A stretch of DNA of 64,000 nucleotides from Bacteroidota bacterium (GTDB lineage: Bacteria > Bacteroidota > Bacteroidia > Bacteroidales > WCHB1-69), in contig JAKPTX010000140.1 of assembly GCA_029570835.1 (NCBI GenBank), forward strand, positions 1 to 64,000. The letters are read 5' to 3'. The position numbers and the translations under genes are program-made. The notes under the pieces are model-generated. The model did no database searches. It had not been told where the DNA came from and was given only the letters and a program-made list of their open reading frames with translations. Positions within the stretch are counted from its first letter, which is position 1; every line of letters starts with the position of its first letter. Positions 12,301 to 21,549 of the stretch are shown here, piece after piece.

Positions 12301-13181
12301 ATATGAAACACAGACGGAAGATCCTGAATTTGAAAACGATTTTTAATATAATTGATCTTCTCTACAGGAGGATTTCCTAAAATAGCGACAAATTGAGAGC
12401 ATCTTTGGTAATTCTCCTTTTCAACAACAACCACCTCACTAGAAAGGAAAAAAGGATTAACAGAGATATACGCTTCTCCGTCAAGGAAAAGGGTTCCTCC
12501 ATTCAAATTTGTTTTGTTGAGCATAAGGAATGCTGTTTCTTCCATTTTAATAGCCGATCCCCGAGGAGCATCATTATTTAAAAAGTGTACTCCATCAATC
12601 AATCCATTTCCCTTGTGAAGATAGAGGGCTCCCCCATTACTAGTTGAACTATTATTGCGAATCAGTCCACCATACAAACTCAAATTTCCTTCATTGTATA
12701 TGGCAGCACTCTCTCCATGATGTTCCTCCACAATAACTCCATTTTCAAATGCTAAAGAGCCTAGATTTTTAATCAAATGGTCAGAGGTTTGATATTGATC
12801 ATGGGTTCCACTAATTGTTAAAGTAAGTGTATCTGTTCCTATCACTCTACCCTGCAATATTAAACCTGTTCCCACTTTCGTTTCAATCAGGTGGGTTAAT
12901 GAGTCAGCCGGAGCCACAATGCTTGCCGCTGAGTCGGGAATCAATTTGAAGAACCCACTTTGAATCACAATTGGCGAGGAGAGGAAAACGTCTTGAGTAA
13001 TATAAATAGAATAGACTCCCCCCTGATATATTGAATATCCAAAATCGGCACCACCTATAGCCGTAATAAAAGTATTTCCATTAGTAACAATACCCCCCGG
13101 TGCGTTTTGGGAAAACAAAGATTTAGAATGAAATAAACTCAAAAAAAAGAGTATATACAATCCCCATTTTATCTTTTTCAT
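6342..13181 (-). CDS. Giant secreted tandem-repeat surface protein with T9SS type A C-terminal sorting domain
   Basis: 2279 aa; signal peptide; N-terminal beta-helix-like region; about 22 Ig/PKD-like repeats (G...ICEGES..LTASGG.SYLWSNG....I.V...G.YSVTVT...GC); C-terminus IAIFPNPTQSDFQITVSDELKGTHFVIRDLSGKQI...GFYFVEFYNQDQLISVKKLIKQ. Confidence 0.9.
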   Translation of the reverse strand: MKKIKWGLYILFFLSLFHSKSLFSQNAPGGIVTNGNTFITAIGGADFGYSIYQGGVYSIYITQDVFLSSPIVIQSGFFKLIPDSAASIVAPADSLTHLIETKVGTGLILQGRVIGTDTLTLTISGTHDQYQTSDHLIKNLGSLAFENGVIVEEHHGESAAIYNEGNLSLYGGLIRNNSSTSNGGALYLHKGNGLIDGVHFLNNDAPRGSAIKMEETAFLMLNKTNLNGGTLFLDGEAYISVNPFFLSSEVVVVEKENYQRCSQFVAILGNPPVEKINYIKNRFQIQDLPSVFHIELNSGRTGLILNSIAGTHYVRTCEEYYFEPLDTLFTQSTSFIHRFAMSNGCDSLVEVEIDIRPFFEQVDLNLCTDETPYQLEDTLISDPGIYTFSFLREDGCDSVITYHVTLIPTVVDTNELQICASELPLLYRDSLLNQSGEYLFESACNSFHTLYLEVFPTYYDTVRIVMCDTASPYVFDTLHSYTETGIYNIEYTSQDGCDSVIVIDLTIYTPFQAEILGDNEVCDNESFSFTATGGELFLWNTGEETESIVPESSGIYSVTVTDLLGCYQSQASAEILIQESPTLEIPPLTPFCDYDSITITPVTNADLLIWNDELESASYTAYNSDTIVVRAQNNNGCYRLEKIVPVVIPMPEVEFTGIFDICHGESTQIEVSSGFQYIWSTGDTNASIQVSPLETTTYSVMLTAPNGCSYVDSVTVFVHNPPTVEIVGNTERCDGDLSPIVAIGGTNYIWSNGVETDSLFVTESGIYTVTVSDQYGCYTPTSVGVVIHPNPTLTVVETQLEICNGDTVQLVAFSDAALLWSTDETQDSIYVAPDTTTYYNIAATNEYNCVVEDSILVIVNDLPEGELVIPDPFCDNETEILVVVGEEISNYSLLWSTGAIQDTIVVEEAGTYELTLTNEKGCILTLSAEVQTIPAPEVFITGDSVKCVEQSTQFTVHGDGAYHWSTGDTAATITVADAGLYTVTVTSSNGCSKIKSINFIQSEPQVEITGDTDICIGESTVLTASGGTSYLWSIDNQTSPTVFLTPTQTSFYYVTVTNSLGCSAVELITLNVHPKPTATIIGETSICQGETTILTAGGGDSYVWSTGAQTAGIEVSTSGHYVVTVSNSFGCTATHMSSVVVKAKPTVSILGTPAFCQGGSTLLTATGGSAYMWSNGTSTQANSITIPGTYSVTVTAANGCTGVASIPVVMNPKPTPVISGNRAFCSNASSVLTASGGRTYLWNDGTSDSVMIATGAGTYSVTVTNSAGCSATVSATTTVHPAPTPTISGPSEFCSGSSVNLIVSGGSSYVWSNGSSGSYISVNQTGTYSVTATDSRGCTGEVSKTVVAHPLPNVVIAGDTNICTGESAFLMVNSTSGSTYMWSNGQTTPFINVTPSTSTNYTVVVTSSNGCTKSASIRVNVRPYPVITVTGNLSFCEGGQTEITAQGAAVYQWNTGASTPSVVLNEGGTYSVSGTSSYGCMSTAQVTVTKHALPIPVITGNSSICEGETGTLTASGGVTYFWSNGVSTATMNPTAAGTYSVTVIDQHGCSDSLSTVISVRPTPQVSIVGDSAFCQGSTLILTAHSVNQVTYSWSNGSTGSSISLNTPGIYSVTATDLNGCIATVSKNITQKSIPAVQISGNLSPCLGSSTTLSAVNAIQYLWSNGSTSNSITVTPSTSTQYSLTATGSNGCVKSTSVVVNPLPLPAAAISGGAPICEGASATLTATGGNQYLWSTGVNSNSITVSDAGTYTVTVSNSLGCSVPTSITLIVNPNPTASIIGEATVCEGNVLTLEAVGGSSYLWSNQATTSVITVNPASSTSYSCTVSNVYGCSVVVNKPVNVNPLPEPLLYGNDYFCEGGEMVLIATGGDSYQWSTGDTTSQIEISIPGLYSVTVSQSGCSATTHRYINSAPLPVVTITDPLSVCTGSIATLQATGGTSYLWSNDSHNATIHVTDGGFYSVTVTDSQGCSATASTTVTLLPAPNLQLTGNLTICEGDSTYILGGGADQYEWSTGETTPTIMLVPATTSTYSVTGTNLFGCSQSMLFTVIVNPAYHIEKAAEICQGATYNGYGFTISQQNQAGLFYFYRNLTTVLGCDSIIRLSLTVKPKPVLPETISGTANIHTPGNYTYVVDNPLYANSFEWSISNPTWTLSPSTSSSVNLTVNTTGTGILSVYGVNECGVSIPATLHIESTVSVDEFVLDRKIAIFPNPTQSDFQITVSDELKGTHFVIRDLSGKQIDYVIWDGSSTYYCASSLSVGFYFVEFYNQDQLISVKKLIKQ
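7035..11655 (-). repeat. About 22 tandem Ig/PKD-like protein repeats (average ~210 bp per unit) inside the giant T9SS gene
   Basis: Counted by eye from the recurring 'G.....C.G.S' unit starts between AEILGDNEVCD and NLQLTGNLTICEGDS. Confidence 0.85.
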
Positions 13182-13240
13182 AACGTAGGTTTTAAAAGTG
13201 CAAATATACGTTAACTTTTGGGATTGAGTAAAAAAAAGAC

Positions 13241-13278
13241 AAAAAAAAAGAGCTTTTTTAACAAAAAGCTCTTTTTTT
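13241..13278 (-). terminator. Rho-independent terminator of eno
   Basis: GAGCTTTTT ... AAAAAGCTC palindrome flanked by A/T runs, just downstream of the eno stop. Confidence 0.8.
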
Positions 13279-13292
13279 CATAAATCATATCC

Positions 13293-14603
<1,311 letters not shown>

Positions 14604-14626
14604 TTAATATTTCAATTTTCGGTTTG

Positions 14627-14634
14627 CAAAGGTA
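14627..14634 (-). promoter_or_regulatory. Candidate -7 box (TACCTTTG) for eno
   Basis: CAAAGGTA on + strand, matching Bacteroidetes TAnnTTTG, between nqrD and eno. Confidence 0.55.
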
Positions 14635-14649
14635 CGAAAAAAAATTGAT

Positions 14650-15237
14650 TTATGATCTTTGGATCCAGATCATAATACCAACCAGTAAAAGTGCCATAGG
14701 AGGCAACATCATTAATCCGTTATTCATGTAGCCCGCTTCATAGAAAGAGGTAGGAATTACTTGCATATTCCATAAGGTTCCCGAACCGAAAATTTCACGG
14801 ATTACCCCAACAATAATTAGCACCAAACCATAACCGAACCCATTAAAGATTCCATCAAGGAAAGAAGGAATGGGTGGATTGCCCATTGCAAATGCTTCCA
14901 AACGCCCCATCACAATACAGTTTGTGATGATCAGCCCGACAAAAACGGAAAGCATTTTACTCATATCATAGAAGAATGCTTGCAAAATTTGATCTACAAG
15001 AATTACCATAGTGGCAATCACCACCAGTTGAATAACAATTCTGATTCGCGATGGAATCATTTTGCGTATTAAGGAGATAATCAAGCTTGAAAAACCGGTT
15101 ACAACGGTCACAGAAAGTGCCATTACAAAAGCGGGTTTCAGTTGAGCGGTTACAGCCAAAGCCGAACAAACGCCTAAAATCTGAACTAAAATAGGATTAT
15201 CTTTACTTAGTGGCCCAAAATATTTTTTGATACTCAT
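14650..15237 (-). CDS. nqrD: Na+-translocating NADH:quinone reductase subunit D
   Basis: 195 aa; SALAVTAQLKPAFVMALSV, VFVGLIITNCIVMGRLEAFAMGNPP; operon context nqrABC. Confidence 0.92.
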   Translation of the reverse strand: MSIKKYFGPLSKDNPILVQILGVCSALAVTAQLKPAFVMALSVTVVTGFSSLIISLIRKMIPSRIRIVIQLVVIATMVILVDQILQAFFYDMSKMLSVFVGLIITNCIVMGRLEAFAMGNPPIPSFLDGIFNGFGYGLVLIIVGVIREIFGSGTLWNMQVIPTSFYEAGYMNNGLMMLPPMALLLVGIMIWIQRS

Positions 15238-15242
15238 ATCCT

Positions 15243-15914
15243 CTATTTCTCCGTTAATGATCTTTCTTTTTTATTAATTTGTATTAAAAGGGGGATGTAG
15301 GGTTCCAACTCCTTTGCAATCATTGTTTCCAATCCTTGACTGGTGATTGTCCCCCCGGAAATGGCGTCAACTCCATGGTTAGGATTGACGTTACTGTTGG
15401 CAACTCCCCCCTTAACCACTTTAATCGACTGAAAAACACCCAGCTGATCGAACAGTTGTTTCCCTTCAAACTGAGAGTAAAAACGCTCTGTATTAATCTC
15501 ATCACCCAATCCCGGTGTTTCGCTCTTATGGTCAAAAACAGCACCTTGTACTGTATTTCCATCCTCTCTGATGGCAATATAGCCCCAAATGGGTCCCCAT
15601 AATCCTTTCCCTTTAAGAGAAAAAACGTAACAGTAGGAGTTATCCCGAAGTTTCACCTTGATCACTTGGCGTTGCTCTTTTTTTCCATTAATCAAAACCT
15701 CAACTTCACTCTCTTCAGCAACAGTATTATAAAATTGAATCGGATCTTCAACCGACTTATACCCCGATGCAGTCAAAATTTGAGTCATTCTCTCTTTTTG
15801 TCTGTTAGCTCGTTGAAAGGGTTGTAACCCGACTGAAGCCAGGGTTAAAATTGTTGCACAAATCAAAACAACAATCGTAGTAAAAACAAATATATAGGTG
15901 TTTGAAAACTTCAT
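15243..15914 (-). CDS. nqrC: Na+-translocating NADH:quinone reductase subunit C
   Basis: 223 aa; FMN-binding region GVDAISGGTITSQGLETMI; operon context. Confidence 0.93.
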   Translation of the reverse strand: MKFSNTYIFVFTTIVVLICATILTLASVGLQPFQRANRQKERMTQILTASGYKSVEDPIQFYNTVAEESEVEVLINGKKEQRQVIKVKLRDNSYCYVFSLKGKGLWGPIWGYIAIREDGNTVQGAVFDHKSETPGLGDEINTERFYSQFEGKQLFDQLGVFQSIKVVKGGVANSNVNPNHGVDAISGGTITSQGLETMIAKELEPYIPLLIQINKKERSLTEK

Positions 15915-15919
15915 CCCGG

Positions 15920-17074
15920 CTAAATTTTAAGATTATTAATTTTAATGATCTCCTTTTTCCTATTCCTGATATGAATCTGCACTACGATATAGTCAATCAA
16001 CGGAGCAAAAATATTCATCAATAGAATAGCCAACATCATCCCTTCGGGATACCCTTTATTGACTACCCTAATCAAGATGGCCATAACTCCAATGAGGAAA
16101 CCATAAACGACCTTACCTACCGGAGTGTGTGCTGCACTGACCGGGTCTGTCGCCATAAAAACAGCACCAAATAAAAAACCACCCAAGAAAAGGTGTTGCC
16201 AGGCAGGATAATCAAAAATGGGACTGCCTCCAATCCAGTTTAGAAGTCCTCCCATTGCCAATCCACCCACCACAACAGAGAGCATAATCCTCAGACTACC
16301 CACACCTGTAATAACCAAAAAAACAGCGCCCAATAGTATTGCAATTTTTGAAGTTTCTCCTATTGAACCCGGAATCGTCCCAACCATCATCTCCATCATA
16401 CCGGGTAATTGGCTTACTTCTCCCAAGGCCAAATGAGCTAAGGGTGTCGCCCCTGAAAAAGCGTCAGTTTGACCCGCAATCCACACAAAATCACCTGTAA
16501 TCACTTTGGGGTAAGAGAAAAAAATGAATGCACGAGCCACTAAAGCAGGATTGAGGAAGTTGTATCCGTTCCCCCCAAATACTTCTTTACAAAAAAGAAC
16601 AGAAAACGCGGTAGCCAAAGCGACAATCCACAACGGAATATCAGGAGGGAGAATCATCGGAATCAACAGTCCCGTGACAAAAAATCCCTCTGCCACTTGA
16701 TGATTTCTAATTTTGGCAAAGATAATCTCCACAGTCAATCCTGAAACATAAGTAACTATGATGATGGGCAATACTTTGATCAGTCCATAACCAAACATAC
16801 GAAGGTAGGAAACTGTTTCACCTGTAAATAGGAAATGCTGATAGCCCACATTCCAAATTCCAAAAAGAAGCGCAGGGAGCAGCGCGATCATCACCGTAAT
16901 CATACCTCTTTTCATATCCACCGCATCACGAATGTGTGTTCCTGTCTTGGTTCGAGTCTTGGGAGTTAGGAAAAAGGTATCCATCGCATCATAGAAGGGG
17001 TACAAAGGATGGAGTGGTTTCCCTTTTTGAAACCATTTTCCTACTTTTTCCGATATCTTTTCTAGTTTTTTCAT
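15920..17074 (-). CDS. nqrB: Na+-translocating NADH:quinone reductase subunit B
   Basis: 384 aa; FSGATPLAHLALGEV flavinylation motif; FMATDPVSAAHTPVGKVVYG. Confidence 0.95.
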   Translation of the reverse strand: MKKLEKISEKVGKWFQKGKPLHPLYPFYDAMDTFFLTPKTRTKTGTHIRDAVDMKRGMITVMIALLPALLFGIWNVGYQHFLFTGETVSYLRMFGYGLIKVLPIIIVTYVSGLTVEIIFAKIRNHQVAEGFFVTGLLIPMILPPDIPLWIVALATAFSVLFCKEVFGGNGYNFLNPALVARAFIFFSYPKVITGDFVWIAGQTDAFSGATPLAHLALGEVSQLPGMMEMMVGTIPGSIGETSKIAILLGAVFLVITGVGSLRIMLSVVVGGLAMGGLLNWIGGSPIFDYPAWQHLFLGGFLFGAVFMATDPVSAAHTPVGKVVYGFLIGVMAILIRVVNKGYPEGMMLAILLMNIFAPLIDYIVVQIHIRNRKKEIIKINNLKI

Positions 17075-17088
17075 AAATCAAACGCTAT

Positions 17089-18462
17089 CTATTTAACCAA
17101 CTCCCATAAAGCATCATGAACAATTTGTTGACAGTTGGTCTTGGAGGGACAGACAAATTCACACAGTGCAAAATCCTCCTCTACCACCTCATAAATCCCG
17201 AGTGCCTCCATCAAATCCAAATCTTTAATAATGCATGCTTTCAGCAGTTGATCCGGTAAAAGACGAAACGGAAAAACCTTTGAATACACATCTGAAAACA
17301 TCAAAGCACGCTGTCCGCCATGTAAACGGGTATCCATAACATACTCTTTTTTAGGCATCAAAAAGGATAAAAAGGTTCTCGATATGGAAAATTTATTCAA
17401 ACCGGGAGTCATCCAGCCTAAAAACTCTCTTTGTACATCATCACTAATTACTGAAATTTGATGATCATAAAACCCGATAAAGCCATCTTTACCCACATTT
17501 CGTCCTGTTAGTAGATTTCCGCTCACTACTCTTGGTAGTTCAATATCCACCTGTTCTTTTATTAAATCTGACAAAGCTGCTCCGATTATGGTATCATAAT
17601 ATTGAGGGTTTTTAACCTCAGACCCTGTTAAGGCTACAGTTCTGGAAAAGTCAAGTTGTTTATGTAGGAAAAGGTGTCCAATGCTGGCAGTATGTTGCGG
17701 GTCAACATACCATACCAACTCCCCTTTTTGAATTGGAGTAACAAAATGGATCTGTGTCCCCACATTTCCCGCGGGATGTCTCCCTTTAAACGAAATTACT
17801 CTAATATGAGTGGTATCAATCTTTTCCAGTACCTCTTTTTGCAACCAATCTGCCAATGGTTTATGGTCGGCAGGAATAGTAAGGTACAGATTACCCTTTG
17901 TCAGTTGAGACAATATTTTAACTCCCCGAGCAAACTGTGCTCCTTTATCTTGCAAAATATAGTGCAAATCAGGTGCCAAAGGGGCGGTATCAAAACAACT
18001 GATATAGATTGCTTTAGGTCTTTGGTCCGGATTAGCAATCGTCCCAAAAGGACGTTGTCTGATCATAGGCCAAACTCCGGCAGTTAACATCGTATCGATA
18101 ATCTCCTCCGATGACTCCTCTTTTATCATTTCCGTAGAAATCGAACTGCTATTTTTATGATCCTTTTCAATAATTACGGCGGTAATTCTTCTTTTTTCAC
18201 CCCGAACTATTTCGGTTACTGTTCCACTCACAGGAGCAACAAAGTTGATTTTGGGATTTTCTTTCGCAACAAAAAGGGAATCTCCAACCCGGACAGCAGT
18301 TCCGGCTTCTACCATTAACTGAGGAGTGATCCACTTGAAATCAGGTGGAGTTATGGCAACCTTTTGAGGAGTATATGCTGTTCTAATTGGTTGAGGCGAG
18401 CCCTTCAGCCGAATATCCAATCCTTTGGTTATCTTGATAAATCGATCCACTCTCATGCGCAT
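17089..18462 (-). CDS. nqrA: Na+-translocating NADH:quinone reductase subunit A
   Basis: 457 aa; ITKGLDIRLKGSPQ start, HPAGNVGTQIHFV, CEFVCPSKTNCQQIVHDALWELVK. Confidence 0.95.
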   Translation of the reverse strand: MRMRVDRFIKITKGLDIRLKGSPQPIRTAYTPQKVAITPPDFKWITPQLMVEAGTAVRVGDSLFVAKENPKINFVAPVSGTVTEIVRGEKRRITAVIIEKDHKNSSSISTEMIKEESSEEIIDTMLTAGVWPMIRQRPFGTIANPDQRPKAIYISCFDTAPLAPDLHYILQDKGAQFARGVKILSQLTKGNLYLTIPADHKPLADWLQKEVLEKIDTTHIRVISFKGRHPAGNVGTQIHFVTPIQKGELVWYVDPQHTASIGHLFLHKQLDFSRTVALTGSEVKNPQYYDTIIGAALSDLIKEQVDIELPRVVSGNLLTGRNVGKDGFIGFYDHQISVISDDVQREFLGWMTPGLNKFSISRTFLSFLMPKKEYVMDTRLHGGQRALMFSDVYSKVFPFRLLPDQLLKACIIKDLDLMEALGIYEVVEEDFALCEFVCPSKTNCQQIVHDALWELVK

Positions 18463-18486
18463 CCCTTTGAATAATAAAACAAGCTA

Positions 18487-18494
18487 CAAAGTTA
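18487..18494 (-). promoter_or_regulatory. Candidate -7 box (TAACTTTG) for the nqr operon
   Basis: CAAAGTTA on + strand, upstream of nqrA. Confidence 0.5.
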
Positions 18495-18521
18495 CATCAT
18501 TTTTTGGAAATCAAACCCTAC

Positions 18522-21158
18522 CTACAACAACTTCAGCATCAACTCTCCGGATCCGATGCGGTAGCCTTCGGATTTGAGGATAATTACTCCATCTTGATTG
18601 AGAATCAACAATAATGGATACTCTCCTTTGAAATCACCTTGCATATTTTTGGTGATTTGTTTCATCATTTGAGCGTCTTCATCCACTAAAAAGTGAGATT
18701 GTGCAGGTAAATTCCACGTTTCAGGTTTAAAGTCTTCGGTATGTTTATCTGAAGGAATCACAAAAACAAGTGCTCCCCCCCACTCTTCATACTGTTTTTT
18801 CAACAATCCTATATCTTTCAAAAGGTGGCGGGTCGGTTCACGAGTCGGATCAATAAAGCAGAATATCAGTTTTTTATCACCCATCAATTGTTCAATGGAA
18901 GTATTCTCGAGTGATCCGCACAATTCTTGCTCCAAGTCAACAGTGCCATAGTTGGATTCTCTGGGGATCAACTTTCTAATCTCTATCTCCTTCTCAATTT
19001 TCTCACCTGCCACAATGTTGAAGAACTCTACCCTTGATAACACCGTACCGTCATCATAACGATTTCCGGTTGAAAGCATATAGTATCCCGGATCCAAGGT
19101 AATCGTTGTTGGGAATGAACTCATTCTGGAATCCCCTCTAAAATCAAAAGTAACAAAATCACCATCCACAAATTGCACCAAGGTAAAGTGTGTCCTATAA
19201 CTTAGCTGAATCTGAGGCATCTCCGGATCAGGGTTGAAACTCAACACCAATTCTCCCTTTTCTATATTCTCATCCTCTTTTTTAGGATCAAAGGAAATCT
19301 CTTTCCATGCTTTATTCTCATAAACATAAATTTTTCCATCTGAACCATCCAAATAGGCAGGAATATCCAAAGAGCGACATGCCGCTACAAAAAAGATATC
19401 TCTTGATTGTTCATCACTCACCTTCAACTCAAACACTCCTCGAGGGGAGATCGGACAACGATAATAATTATCCTCATTACTGATTTTTACATTCTCTTTT
19501 GTCCACTGATAGATCTCGTCTGAATTAACTTTTTCTCCCAAAAGAGCTTTCAACTCCTTATTCAGGAAGGGTCTCCAGGGTCTGATCAACTCATTGGCAA
19601 TTCGGGCGGGCAAGATCCCCTTAAGATAAGCTTCCTCTCCATAACTTACAGTTCCACCTGCATTATAATAAGTTACATGAGCTTCCAAAATATCGGCAGG
19701 TGTGTCTCGTAAATCTTTATCAGCTAAAGATTCCAGGAATGAGTTGAGATAGAGTCCCGCTTCATATTGGGTATGGTTTTGAATAAATTTTGCAATCTCA
19801 GCGTGATTCCCTTCACTTCTTTTGATTGCTTTGACAATTTGCTCTTCCGTTAAATTCGCCGATTTAATTTTTCTTGCCTCCTCTTCTGTCATGAATGTCG
19901 CCACATAGGCATTTCTAACAGAATCTTCATATTGGAGACGTGCATTATGTTTTTTCATCACCTCATCACTAATCTCTTTGGTTACCTTTTTCTCATAAGG
20001 TGGAACCATATCTATCATCTCTACATACTCCTCGCCTGCCACTCTATCAAGCACAATGGTGGTCTCCTCTTGTTCCCTGAGATCTATTTTTTGGTAGTTG
20101 TATTTTCCGTTATGGGAAGCCCAAATGAGCAAATCACCATATCCCGTTGTAAACTGCGCTACTCCCTTTGAATCTGTCTGAACTGACAACAAAGGATAAT
20201 ATTCAGCATAATTATATATTTTAAACTTTACGGTAGCATTCTCTACCGGTTGTTTATTTTGATCCAACACTTGTACTGTTACTGTTTTTACTTCTGCGTA
20301 GTTATCGAGCATATTTGAAACAGAATAAAGAGGGGTCTCAACATTCTTTTCTCCCTTGATATTGTTTTTTCCAAAGATCGTGGTATGCACCATCATAGCC
20401 CTGGTAGAAGGATTGGCAAACCATCCCATATTTAGTTCAGGATCAGGTTCACAGGCTCCCAAAAAGTACCATTTCCCGTCGATCCACACCTCCACCCAGG
20501 CATGATTACTATCCGAATGTGCCCAACGGGGAGAATAACATTGACGTGCAGGAATTCCTACGGCACGAAGCGCTGTAACGGTAAAAGTGGACTCCTCTCC
20601 ACATCTTCCCAAAGAGGTTCTCACGGTTGCCAACGGTGCTGAGGTTCTGATATCCGCAGGACGATAGGTTACCTTTTCGTGACACCAGTGGTTTACTTCC
20701 AATGCAGCATCATACATGGAGAGATCCTTAATCCGATCTTTCAACTCATGAAAAAAGACCATTCTCGCCGTATCCAGGTTCTCATTGTTGACGCGATGTA
20801 CCAGCACAAAGTGTCTGAAGATATCCTCCGGAACCGATTTCCCCCACGTAAACTCTTCCCTGGCTTTGAATGCGTATCGCACCTGTTGCAGGAAAAACTC
20901 CCCATCATAATCTGCCAAATCACTCAAAGGCATGTAAGCGTACAGAAACTGCAATGCCTCTTTTTCGCTCCGGGTTAATTTTTGATCAAATACAGAGAAG
21001 AGTTCTGCTTCTCTGCCTTTAGCCAGCTCTTTGCGAGCTTCAAAATCTTTAATTACTTGTTCTCTATACTCTGAATTTGAAATAAAATGACGTCCACACC
21101 CCATAAAAGAAAGCGTAAACAAGAGTAAAAGAGAAAAATGAATAAATTTTTTCATCAT
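18522..21158 (-). CDS. Transglutaminase-like domain lipoprotein with C-terminal thioredoxin-like region
   Basis: 878 aa; lipobox-like FMGCG; GRCGEESTFTVTALRAVGIPARQCYSPRWAHSDSNHAWVEVWIDGKWYFLGACEPDPELNMGWF. Confidence 0.85.
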   Translation of the reverse strand: MMKKFIHFSLLLLFTLSFMGCGRHFISNSEYREQVIKDFEARKELAKGREAELFSVFDQKLTRSEKEALQFLYAYMPLSDLADYDGEFFLQQVRYAFKAREEFTWGKSVPEDIFRHFVLVHRVNNENLDTARMVFFHELKDRIKDLSMYDAALEVNHWCHEKVTYRPADIRTSAPLATVRTSLGRCGEESTFTVTALRAVGIPARQCYSPRWAHSDSNHAWVEVWIDGKWYFLGACEPDPELNMGWFANPSTRAMMVHTTIFGKNNIKGEKNVETPLYSVSNMLDNYAEVKTVTVQVLDQNKQPVENATVKFKIYNYAEYYPLLSVQTDSKGVAQFTTGYGDLLIWASHNGKYNYQKIDLREQEETTIVLDRVAGEEYVEMIDMVPPYEKKVTKEISDEVMKKHNARLQYEDSVRNAYVATFMTEEEARKIKSANLTEEQIVKAIKRSEGNHAEIAKFIQNHTQYEAGLYLNSFLESLADKDLRDTPADILEAHVTYYNAGGTVSYGEEAYLKGILPARIANELIRPWRPFLNKELKALLGEKVNSDEIYQWTKENVKISNEDNYYRCPISPRGVFELKVSDEQSRDIFFVAACRSLDIPAYLDGSDGKIYVYENKAWKEISFDPKKEDENIEKGELVLSFNPDPEMPQIQLSYRTHFTLVQFVDGDFVTFDFRGDSRMSSFPTTITLDPGYYMLSTGNRYDDGTVLSRVEFFNIVAGEKIEKEIEIRKLIPRESNYGTVDLEQELCGSLENTSIEQLMGDKKLIFCFIDPTREPTRHLLKDIGLLKKQYEEWGGALVFVIPSDKHTEDFKPETWNLPAQSHFLVDEDAQMMKQITKNMQGDFKGEYPLLLILNQDGVIILKSEGYRIGSGELMLKLL

Positions 21159-21221
21159 AACGATTCTATTATTTTTTATGACCTACTTGGAAAGATAACA
21201 AAAAGCAAAGATACAATAATA

Positions 21222-21253
21222 ATTTCGGATTTCGGATTTCGGATTTCGGATTT
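21222..21253. repeat. Short tandem heptad repeat (ATTTCGG)n, island 1
   Basis: aatttcggatttcggatttcggatttcggatttt. Confidence 0.9.
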
Positions 21254-21304
21254 TATTTTTGAGGAGATATCATATTGATAATCTATCATTTAACATTTCT
21301 ATTT

Positions 21305-21440
21305 TTTTCTTCTTTTTGGAAATAAAAATAAATGGGGGGCAGAAAAGGTATCACTTTTTTGTTATTTCAATTCCCCACTCTAGAGTATTGTACCTCATAT
21401 GATATGGTGTGAATCAATTACGAATTACGAATTACGAAAA
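21305..21440 (+). repeat. Composite intergenic element, copy A
   Basis: T-rich leader TTCTTCTTTTTGGAAATAAAAATAAAT, GGGGGGCAG (21334-21342), 30-nt spacer, CCCCACTC (21373-21380), GATATGG and (AATTACG)3 tail. Confidence 0.75.
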
Positions 21441-21480
21441 ATAAATAAAAGTTGATTGTTTTCATATGAAAAAAAATATC

Positions 21481-21488
21481 TAACTTTG
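21481..21488 (+). promoter_or_regulatory. Candidate -7 box TAACTTTG for the M13 peptidase gene
   Basis: Matches TAnnTTTG upstream of the start at 21550. Confidence 0.5.
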
Positions 21489-21549
21489 TAGGTTGTATTA
21501 GAATTTAAGAATCAAAAAATAACGTATTTATAATCAAAATATTAACTCA

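Noticed and set aside
14650-18462. Rnf complex instead of Nqr
   Set aside because: NqrA and NqrB signatures are clear, with no RnfB/RnfC ferredoxin-type subunits.
21334-21380. Simple hairpin formed by GGGG and CCCC boxes of the composite element
   Set aside because: Only 4-5 G-C pairs around a ~35-nt loop with no consistent extension of the stem in all four copies, so structure is not claimed.
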